Both the position numbers and the translations under genes were made by a program. Shown here in pieces: positions 18,158 through 25,091 of a DNA stretch of 64,000 nt (its first letter is position 1; every line of letters begins with the position of its first letter). The stretch comes from Pelagisphaera sp964404745 (GTDB taxonomy: Bacteria > Verrucomicrobiota > Verrucomicrobiia > Opitutales > Opitutaceae). Location: positions 45,197-109,196 of the forward strand of contig CAYOLG010000016.1 in the NCBI GenBank assembly GCA_964404745.1, written 5' to 3'. The notes beneath the pieces were generated by a model, which did no database searches, was not told where the DNA came from, and saw only the letters and a program-made list of their open reading frames with translations.

Positions 18158-18933
18158 TTAGCGGTATACCCTCCGTCCACCGGAATGTTGGCGCCAGTGA
18201 TGTAGCGCGAGGCACCCGATGCGAGGAATACGATGCTGCCCATCAGATCGGTGTCATTAGCCAGACGACCCAGGCAGGTGCGTTCGCTGTAGTTCTTAAC
18301 GAACGCCTCCGGTTGATCCGGCGTCTGGTAACCACCGGGATGCAGACAGTTGACGCGAATGCCACGCGATCCGTGGTAGCTGGCCAAGAAACGCGTGAGG
18401 TTGCTCATCCCGCCCTTGTGGAAGAAGTAGTCTGGATTCCAGCCGTCCATATCGGTGTCGCGATAGTTAAGCGGCTCCAGGCCCACCAGACCCATGATTG
18501 AGCCGATGTTGATGATCGAGCCTCCCTCGGCCATGATCTCGCCCATCACCCGGGTTAACAGAATCAGTCCAGTTCCGTTGATACGCATGCTCTCATCGAT
18601 AGCCGACGCGTCGCTGAAGTAGCCATTCTTCAGAGGGCGGGCAACGGCGTTGTTGACAAGAATGTCGAGACGGCCGCTGTCGGCCTTAATCATGTCGTGC
18701 AAAGCCAGGATCGAAGCTTCCTCTCCTTGGTCGAGCGGCATCGCCCGAACATCATGTCCTTCGCCACGCAGTTCTTTCGCTACGGTTTCCAGAGAGGCCA
18801 TATCGCGGCTGGCGATATAAGTTGTAGCCCCAGCTTCCGCCAATGCTCGGGCAATCTGCCTACCATAGAGGCCGGCCCCACCTGTCAAGAGGGCAACTTT
18901 ACCCCGCAGCGAGAATGTATCGAGAATGGTCAT
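18154..18933 (-). CDS. Short-chain dehydrogenase/reductase (SDR)
   Basis: A 259-residue classical SDR. It shows the cofactor motif LTGGAGLYGRQIA, the NNA motif (ILVNNAVARP), a catalytic Ser in INIGSIMGLVG, the YFFHK catalytic Y-x3-K, and the C-terminal GANIPVDGGY. This pattern is typical of NAD(P)-dependent gluconate 5-dehydrogenase-like and 3-oxoacyl-reductase-like enzymes; the substrate is unknown. Its ATG overlaps the stop of the upstream Gfo/Idh gene as ATGA, and its own stop overlaps the GTG of the next Gfo/Idh gene. The three redox genes are thus a tightly coupled set at the head of the catabolic block. Confidence 0.94.
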   Translation of the reverse strand: MTILDTFSLRGKVALLTGGAGLYGRQIARALAEAGATTYIASRDMASLETVAKELRGEGHDVRAMPLDQGEEASILALHDMIKADSGRLDILVNNAVARPLKNGYFSDASAIDESMRINGTGLILLTRVMGEIMAEGGSIINIGSIMGLVGLEPLNYRDTDMDGWNPDYFFHKGGMSNLTRFLASYHGSRGIRVNCLHPGGYQTPDQPEAFVKNYSERTCLGRLANDTDLMGSIVFLASGASRYITGANIPVDGGYTAK

Positions 18934-19910
18934 ACTATATCATCTAGGAACACTTCAACACCGCCTGTATCACGACTGCGAATTCCAGCAATAACGAGTT
19001 TCATTAACTCCACCGTTTCGTCAAACGGGAATGGGCGCTTGCCCGTACGCAGGTACTGGACAAACCCTTCCAGCTGCGTTTTGAAAGCATAGAAGGTGTC
19101 ACCAAACTTGATCTGGGCGCTTCCCGCGGTCCCGCACAATTGCAAGCAGCCAAAAGCTCCTGACATATCTCCTGTGGCGACGGCTACCGCATCCACTCCA
19201 GACCGATGCTTCAGGTGCACCACATTGCGTTCAGCTGTGCCAGTGTTGCGGACTGAGACGAATCCAGATCCAAGAATCGGATAGATTGCTTCCAAAGCGT
19301 GGATTCCGTACGTTTCCCAGCTCTTTGGAGTCGTGATCGACGCGAAGCGCAGGTCGCCAAGTTCTTCGGTGGAGCCATGGTATGGAATGAACTCTCTGGC
19401 GTAACGCATGCAGCTCGACGACATGATCGGTTTCCCCTCCCCAACCCAAGCCACGAAGGTTACCAGATCCGCCTTATTGTCCACCAACGGTTTGTCCACG
19501 AACACCGGCAGACCCGCCTCCACAAACGGACGGGCCCGCTCGACATGCTCTGCCCCAATGTCCGTCCCAATAATCACGGCGTCGACTTGGCCAATCACGT
19601 CAGTTGGCTTTTCCACGACGTTGGGGATAAGCGAGCAACGGGCCACGTGTTCGGCCGTGAAGCCGCCATCGCCAGTGCAACAGATGTGCGTCACCTGCAC
19701 CCCTGGAATAGTCAGCGTCTCGGCCGGCTCTTTGTTCAAATACTCGGGAATACCAGGAAAGGGGCATTCGGCGGTCATTAGCTCCCGGTTATACCCATTG
19801 AAGATTGCGCTCCAAGAATACGGATGCGCGTTACCAGCGCTGCACCCCAGCATCGCAAGGCGAATCGTTTCGCCTTCGACAAGCGGACTATTAACCTGCT
19901 GTCCTGTCAT
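18930..19910 (-). CDS. Gfo/Idh/MocA-family oxidoreductase, parent of a decayed copy
   Basis: A 326-residue Gfo/Idh-type enzyme. The N-terminal region is unusual: LAMLGCSAGNAHPYSWSA replaces the standard GxGxxG, so cofactor binding may be modified. The EKP-like signature is present as VDKPLVDN, and GTDIGAEHVERARPFVEAG is well conserved with the decayed fragment at 22908-23160. It is the first gene of the tight minus-strand block, with its stop overlapping the SDR start. Upstream (19921-20025) is a tail of another frame that ends shortly before this gene, perhaps the remnant of a former first gene. Function within the family cannot be assigned. Confidence 0.85.
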   Translation of the reverse strand: MTGQQVNSPLVEGETIRLAMLGCSAGNAHPYSWSAIFNGYNRELMTAECPFPGIPEYLNKEPAETLTIPGVQVTHICCTGDGGFTAEHVARCSLIPNVVEKPTDVIGQVDAVIIGTDIGAEHVERARPFVEAGLPVFVDKPLVDNKADLVTFVAWVGEGKPIMSSSCMRYAREFIPYHGSTEELGDLRFASITTPKSWETYGIHALEAIYPILGSGFVSVRNTGTAERNVVHLKHRSGVDAVAVATGDMSGAFGCLQLCGTAGSAQIKFGDTFYAFKTQLEGFVQYLRTGKRPFPFDETVELMKLVIAGIRSRDTGGVEVFLDDIV

Positions 19911-19920
19911 ACAAGCTCCC

Positions 19921-20025
19921 CTACGATTTGTTGAAATCGGCTAGCAACTTTTTGGCCACGAGAATGTCGTCGATCGACAGAAACCCCGCCGATCGGTTGA
20001 GGCCAAACAGGGCTAAAAGCAAGAT
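19921..20025 (-). pseudogene. Possible C-terminal gene remnant
   Basis: On the minus strand a short open frame follows a stop at 20026-20028 and encodes a 34-residue tail containing LFGLNRSAGFLSIDD and ILVAKKLLADFNKS before a TAG at 19921-19923. The codon use and amphipathic pattern look like the true end of a protein, but no start or upstream coding region exists, since the beta-lactamase-fold gene ends at 20038. It may be the remnant of a gene that once headed the operon. I do not recognise the family. Confidence 0.35.
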
Positions 20026-20037
20026 TCAGCAAAACGT

Positions 20038-21240
20038 CTATTCCACTGCTTCGCTGACGATCTTCTGAACGGTCTCGATCATCGGAGTCTGGCTGGAGCC
20101 CCAGTTGTTTCGCATGAAGATGTAGATCGTGTCGTTTGTCGGATCAGCCCACACGTTGGAGCCACCGGAGCCACCATGACCGAAGGCGCCCGGATTCAGT
20201 CCCGAGGTCCTGGGGTCGGTCGCTTCCCGCACAACACGGAAGCCTAGGGCGGAATAACAGTTCGGGATATGGTCTCCTTTTTCCAGATGTCCGCAAGTAA
20301 TTGTGATCAGTTGCTTGACCGAGTGCTTTGTGAGAAGTCTCTCACCCTTGTAGACGCCATCATTGAGCATCATCTGGTAGAAGCGGAACATATCTTCAGC
20401 CGTGGAATACAAGCCTCCTTCAGGATTGAAGTACACAGGATTGTAAAAACGGTCAGCCTTCCATTCTGTCTCGCCGCTACCCCTTCTGTAGTGCCCAACG
20501 AGCCGATCTTTCGGGACCTCATCCAACATGAAGTAAGTATCCCTCATTCCAAGAGGCTCAAAGACCCGTTTTTTGAGGAATTCCGCGTAGCTCATTCCCG
20601 AATATTTCTCCACCAAGTAGGCCGCCACATGCAGGCCATCACCACCGTACCGCCATTTTGAGCCCGGTTCCCAATCAAGCGTGCTGCGGGCGGAGGCCAT
20701 GACTCGTTCCCGGATGCTCTCAGCGGCTTCCGTTACCCCTGTAGCGGGCAATCCGTGGGTGTGATTCAAACAATCCTGCACAGTTAGCGGCCGATCCGGT
20801 TTCACCAGCTTAACCTCTCTCGAAACGTATCCATAATCCGGAACGGTTTTCAGCATTCCCTTGAATTCAGGAATGTGTTTTGCCACCGGGTCCTCCAAGC
20901 TCAATCTACCTTCCTCCACCAGCATCATGACAGCCACGGCCACGAAGGGCTTCGACATGGAAGCGGCCCAGAAAATGCTGTCCTCGTCCATAGCCACGTC
21001 CGCTTCAAGCGATTGATAACCGACCGCCGCATGCGAGATGACCTTACCCTGATGAGCGGCCAGAAAAACGACCCCAGTCGTATCCCCGGCATCCACAAAA
21101 TGCTGCAGCGAAGAGGGAATCTCGGCTAGTTGACTCGTGGCCCGTTCATTAGTCGCCAAGGCATTCGAGAGAATCGCGAGAAAGAACAATATCATCCAGG
21201 CAAAAGAGCTGCTGGGGTTTCGGAGAGGGCGCCTTTTCAT
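20038..21240 (-). CDS. Beta-lactamase-fold serine hydrolase (class C/esterase type), secreted
   Basis: A 400-residue exported serine hydrolase of the class C beta-lactamase/EstB/D-aminopeptidase family. After a signal peptide (MKRRPLRN..., hydrophobic core to about residue 29), the catalytic S94-x-x-K97 lies in WAASMSKPF. A Tyr-bearing motif RYGGDGLHVAAYL replaces the usual Y-x-N, and the C-terminal box is AFGHGGSGGSN in place of KTG. Such proteins in PVC bacteria usually act as esterases or peptidases rather than antibiotic lactamases. I chose the ATG at 21240 because the longer frame from 21606 lacks a signal and runs into the divergent Gfo/Idh gene region. The gap to that gene (21241-21432) should contain both promoters. 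Confidence 0.88.
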   Translation of the reverse strand: MKRRPLRNPSSSFAWMILFFLAILSNALATNERATSQLAEIPSSLQHFVDAGDTTGVVFLAAHQGKVISHAAVGYQSLEADVAMDEDSIFWAASMSKPFVAVAVMMLVEEGRLSLEDPVAKHIPEFKGMLKTVPDYGYVSREVKLVKPDRPLTVQDCLNHTHGLPATGVTEAAESIRERVMASARSTLDWEPGSKWRYGGDGLHVAAYLVEKYSGMSYAEFLKKRVFEPLGMRDTYFMLDEVPKDRLVGHYRRGSGETEWKADRFYNPVYFNPEGGLYSTAEDMFRFYQMMLNDGVYKGERLLTKHSVKQLITITCGHLEKGDHIPNCYSALGFRVVREATDPRTSGLNPGAFGHGGSGGSNVWADPTNDTIYIFMRNNWGSSQTPMIETVQKIVSEAVE

Positions 21241-21432
21241 GGAAACATTCTTACATCCGATTCCCCGCTGCTGTAAAGCGCCGGATACGATGGGGCTGTA
21301 ACTAGCGAAAGGCGAGATGGCGACAAGCCGACCGGAGAAGGCCCATCGGAACGAAAACAACGCATATTCCGACTTATCGGGTACTGTCAGCTCTACCCAT
21401 TTCGCCTTGTAGATCTGCTTGAACGAGAGAAG

Positions 21433-22839
21433 ATGGAGCAGATCACCTCTAAGTTCTCCATGAATAACTCGACTTCCCGAAGACAATTTATTTCCAAACT
21501 GGCTGCCGGATCCGCAGGAGCCATGGCCTTTCCCTACATAAGCCAAGCCAGTAAACGCGGCAACGGAGCCGGCAAACTCAATGTCGGTTGTGTCGGCATC
21601 GGCCATATGGGCAACTACGCTGTCACCGAAGGCCTGACTGAAAACCTGGTCGCTTTATGCGATGTGGATTGGCGGCCTGATGACGCCATCTGGGGCGATC
21701 GCAATCCCGCCAAGACGGTGGATGAAAATCCCCAAGCCAAGCAGTTCACCGATTTTCGGCGCATGCTGGACAAGATGCACAAGGATCTGGATGTCGTCCT
21801 GATTTCCACTCCCGATCATACTCACTTCCCGATCGCCATGGCCGCTATGGAACATGGGCTGCCCGTGTTTGTGCAGAAACCTCTGGCCCACAACATCTGG
21901 CAATTGCGCACCTTGCAAAAAGCTGCCCAGCATTATGGCGTCAAAACCAACATGGGCAACCAGGGTCACACCTTTGAAGGCGCCCGCCTCATCAAGGAAT
22001 GGTACGACCACGGTGTGCTGGGAGAAGTCCGGGAAGTGCATTGCTGGACCGATCGCCCACGCGGCCCTTGGTTTATTAAGCCCAATGGGATTCCACCGGG
22101 AAGAGAAAGTGCTCCTAGAAAGTTTGACTGGGACATTTGGCAAGGGCCGACTAAAGAGCGAAGCTTCAGTTCGGAATACGCGCCCACCAAGTGGCGGGCT
22201 TGGTGGGATTATGGAGTCGGCTGTCTAGGAGACATTGGCTGCCATTGCATCGACACCCCTTACTGGGCCCTCAATCTGGGTATGCCCACAGCCGTGGACG
22301 TGATGCTGGATGAGCCGGCTAACGATCTGTTTACACCATTTGGCGCTCACGTGATTTACCATTTCCCAGCCCGAGGAGAAAAACCGCCCGTCACTTTGCA
22401 CTGGTACGAAGGACGGTCCCGTCCGCCGCTCCTCGAAGGCATGACTGAATTTCCCACCAACGGGATGTACATGCTCGGCTCCAAGGAGATTGCTTACCAC
22501 GAAGACATGCGCCCGGTCAGCCCGCAGCTTTGGCCGAGAGAACGCATGCAAGACTACAGAGAAATCCTCACGAAACGAACCCTGCCTAGGGTCCAAGGCG
22601 GTCCCATCAAGGAACTCTTTCGCGACATTAAAGGAGAAGGGCCCCAAGCTGGATCCAATTTCGATTACGCCGCTCCCCTAACCGAGGTTATCCTCTTGGG
22701 ATCACTAGCCATCAGGTTGGGTCACCGCATCGAGTGGGATGCCGAAAAGATGGAAATCACCAACGTTCCTGGCCTGGAAAGGTACGTCAAAGAGCCCGTC
22801 CGGAAAGGCTGGCGCTACGGAGAATCGCTTTGGACATGA
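21433..22839 (+). CDS. Tat-exported Gfo/Idh/MocA oxidoreductase
   Basis: A 468-residue exported dehydrogenase-fold protein. The N-terminus carries a Tat-type signal (SRRQFISKLAAGSAGAMAF), consistent with cofactor-loaded export. The mature part starts with KLNVGCVGIGHMGNYA (Rossmann), followed by STPDHTH, VQKPLAHN (EKP-like) and GCLGDIGCHCIDTPYWAL. Two starts are possible: the ATG at 21433, directly preceded by GAGAGAAG, or the ATG at 21460 (MNNSTSRR), which gives a more usual Tat leader. This subgroup is abundant in Planctomycetes and Verrucomicrobia, where exported members act on glycosides; the exact reaction here is unknown. Downstream lies the decayed copy of a different Gfo/Idh gene. Confidence 0.9.
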   Translation: MEQITSKFSMNNSTSRRQFISKLAAGSAGAMAFPYISQASKRGNGAGKLNVGCVGIGHMGNYAVTEGLTENLVALCDVDWRPDDAIWGDRNPAKTVDENPQAKQFTDFRRMLDKMHKDLDVVLISTPDHTHFPIAMAAMEHGLPVFVQKPLAHNIWQLRTLQKAAQHYGVKTNMGNQGHTFEGARLIKEWYDHGVLGEVREVHCWTDRPRGPWFIKPNGIPPGRESAPRKFDWDIWQGPTKERSFSSEYAPTKWRAWWDYGVGCLGDIGCHCIDTPYWALNLGMPTAVDVMLDEPANDLFTPFGAHVIYHFPARGEKPPVTLHWYEGRSRPPLLEGMTEFPTNGMYMLGSKEIAYHEDMRPVSPQLWPRERMQDYREILTKRTLPRVQGGPIKELFRDIKGEGPQAGSNFDYAAPLTEVILLGSLAIRLGHRIEWDAEKMEITNVPGLERYVKEPVRKGWRYGESLWT

Positions 22840-22907
22840 GCTGTAATGAGGTATAGCGACAGGTTTAGCCGTTTTCCAGCATCCACCGCCACGACGAAAG
22901 CACTTCA

Positions 22908-23160
22908 ATAGGATCGGTTTACCATCATCGACCCAGGCCATGAAGGTTGCCAGATCTGCCTCGTTGTCCACCAGCGGCTTGTCGACGAACACAGGCAGTC
23001 CTGCCTCCACAAAGGGACGGGGCCGCTCGACATGCTCAGAGCCGATGTCCGTTCCAGTGATCACGGCGACGACCTAGCCAATCACGTCGGTGGTATTTTC
23101 CATAACGTTCGAGATCAGCGAACAAAGGGCCACGTGTTCGGCTATGAGGGCGCTGCCCTC
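22908..23160 (-). pseudogene. Decayed fragment of a Gfo/Idh gene
   Basis: On the minus strand this segment encodes GTDIGSEHVERPRPFVEAG and VFVDKPLVDNEADL, nearly the same as residues in the middle of the intact gene at 18930-19910. The nucleotide match covers roughly 19427-19670 of that gene, at what looks like over three quarters identity. The copy has an in-frame TAG at 23074-23076 (CTA on plus), where the intact gene has a Gln codon, and lacks both ends. It is therefore a partial, inactivated duplicate. Confidence 0.85.
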
Positions 23161-23531
23161 AGGCTGTTTCGACCTACCCCCAAGTCCTTGGACAGTCCTC
23201 GTTCGCCAGGAAGCCAACCACGCCACCCACCATTGAGAATGCCATCTCTGATGACCGCAGCTGGCTGATCATTTACGGAAACCCTGTCAACCGTCAAAGG
23301 CATGAGAAACGACGTTGTGGAAGGATGTTTTGCGCTAATCCCAAAGAATTAATCCTCCAAGCGATTTGTTTTTGAAATCGTGTCCATGATAACAAAGAAA
23401 TTGAGGCTTAAGCAAATGAATACACCGGAGCTTCCGTTTAGGCAGGGTTTCAGGTCTATCGATTTTTATAAGAAAAGTATGACACTGCTCATCGTCCCTC
23501 TTCGCTAGGATACGCAGTAACTGTATACTCC
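23161..23531. other. Intergenic stretch without recognised gene
   Basis: Between the decayed Gfo/Idh fragment and the end of the SGSH-like sulfatase gene. The only open frames are short and lack homology I recognise. The part from about 23340 to 23530 is AT-richer than its surroundings. It may contain further debris from the event that produced the pseudogene. Confidence 0.4.
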
Positions 23532-25091
23532 CTAATCTGGCTGACGGGTGCGCTCGAAAAAGTAATCGGGATAGCTCCAAGGTTTTTCTCGGGATTGGCG
23601 CTTGCTGGATATGGCACGTACTTCAGTGGTCAACCGTTGGAGGTTTCGGGGATCGAGGATTGGGTCGTGCGTACGGTCTCGCCAGGCGAGGATTTGCTGT
23701 TGGAGCTCATTCAAAACCTCGGCGTGGGCGGGCTTTTCGGCGAGATTGTTAAACTCAAAGGGATCCAATTTTAGATCATAAAGCTCGAAGCGGGGCGGCT
23801 GTCGCATCAGAGCGTAGGCACGACGGACCTCCTCAGCGGCAGTCGCGATGACGGCTTGAGGATCAAAGGACTTGTGAGGGTCGCTGAACTTTGCCTCTCC
23901 GGCCAGCTTGGTGAGTGTGAACTCGTAGTCAGGATGAACCTCACCGGGGAGGAGATTCTCGATCAGCTTGAAGCGATCGTTGCGGACGGTTCGCTGAGGG
24001 AAGTAGCTGGTCGCACTATGAGTGTGATACTCGGTGAACAGGTAGGTGCGCCAGACGGGAGTGCCAGGCCGGAAGAGGGGCTGAAGGGGTCGACCGGGCA
24101 GGTTAGGGACCGGCATCGCACCGGCTGCTTCCAAAAGGGTAGGCATCAAGTCGATTGTGGAGACCAGGTCATCCCGTTGTTGGGGCGAGATTCGTCCCGG
24201 CCAGCGAAGGAGCAAAGGAATGCGGACACCTCCTTCGTAGCTGGTGCGCTTGCCTCGAAGCATATCTGCGCCGTGGTCCCCAAGGTAGATGACGATGGTA
24301 TCGCCGGCCTTGCCGGAGTGCTCAAGAACGGCAAGGAGATCGCCGATCAAGGTGTCCATTCGGCTGAGGCAATTGTAATAGTCGGCGATCATTTCCCTCA
24401 TGGCCGGGTCGTCCAATCCCATGTAAGCGAAGGGCTTGACCTCGTCACCGGTTTGCGGATTTGCCGGCAAACCGCCGACTTGGCGAATCCAAGGGTCGTG
24501 CGGGTCGGGGTAATTGACGCTGAGGAAGAAGGGCGCATCCCCTCCGTTTATAAAGGCCTCCGCGTGTTTCGCATAATCTCCGAGATTCTCCCGGGCGAAA
24601 TTAGCGTTCGTGATATGGTGGACATCAAAGGGAAAAGCGGAAGCCGGATTTATGTGGAGCTTGCCGATGAGCCCCGTGCGATACCCTGCGGCCTGGAGGC
24701 TCTTGGGTAGATTCGGGGTGTCCTCGCGATAGAGTCGGAAGTTCCAAGTGGCCAACCCTATCTGGCCGTGCTGGTGAGGATAGAGACCTGTGAGGAAACT
24801 GGCGCGACTTTGGCTACAACCAGCTTGGACGACATAAGCGCGACGAAAGAGGAGTCCTTCAGTGGCCAGATGGTCCAAGTGAGGCGTTCGTGCATAGGGG
24901 TCGCCATAGCACCCGAGCTCGGGACCATTGTCCTCCGAGACAATCAGCAGGATGTTGGGACGGTTGTCTTCAGCGCTTCCTTCGGTCGCAAGTAGGCAGG
25001 TGGCAAGAGCGCAGGCGCTGATGGCCGACAGGAGCGCGCAGCGCATCGAGCCAGCCGGGAAAAGAGAAGGTGACATAAGATCTAACTTCAT
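23532..25091 (-). CDS. Heparan N-sulfatase (SGSH)-like sulfatase with CSQSR site
   Basis: A 519-residue exported sulfatase. The pattern SLQAAGYRTGLIGKLHINP, FPFDVHH, RTVRNDRFKLIENLLPGE and LAWRDRTHDP follows human N-sulfoglucosamine sulfohydrolase (SGSH) as I remember it, so removal of N- or O-linked sulfate from an amino sugar is a fair guess. The formylglycine site reads CSQSRAS (C92): Gln stands where the motif usually has Pro or Ala. The first metal motif is SEDNGPE rather than ADDLG. I chose the ATG at 25091, which overlaps the stop of the upstream fusion gene as ATGA; a longer frame reaches 25160. It is the last gene of a three-gene operon. Confidence 0.88.
   Translation of the reverse strand: MKLDLMSPSLFPAGSMRCALLSAISACALATCLLATEGSAEDNRPNILLIVSEDNGPELGCYGDPYARTPHLDHLATEGLLFRRAYVVQAGCSQSRASFLTGLYPHQHGQIGLATWNFRLYREDTPNLPKSLQAAGYRTGLIGKLHINPASAFPFDVHHITNANFARENLGDYAKHAEAFINGGDAPFFLSVNYPDPHDPWIRQVGGLPANPQTGDEVKPFAYMGLDDPAMREMIADYYNCLSRMDTLIGDLLAVLEHSGKAGDTIVIYLGDHGADMLRGKRTSYEGGVRIPLLLRWPGRISPQQRDDLVSTIDLMPTLLEAAGAMPVPNLPGRPLQPLFRPGTPVWRTYLFTEYHTHSATSYFPQRTVRNDRFKLIENLLPGEVHPDYEFTLTKLAGEAKFSDPHKSFDPQAVIATAAEEVRRAYALMRQPPRFELYDLKLDPFEFNNLAEKPAHAEVLNELQQQILAWRDRTHDPILDPRNLQRLTTEVRAISSKRQSREKPWSYPDYFFERTRQPD

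Noticed and set aside
20038..21240. Antibiotic beta-lactamase
   Set aside because: The SxxK is present but the KTG box is HGG-type and the Tyr motif lacks the usual Asn, as in esterases and peptidases.
21241..21606. 122-residue extension of the beta-lactamase-fold protein
   Set aside because: It runs into the divergent Gfo/Idh gene and lacks a leader; the ATG at 21240 starts a clear signal peptide.
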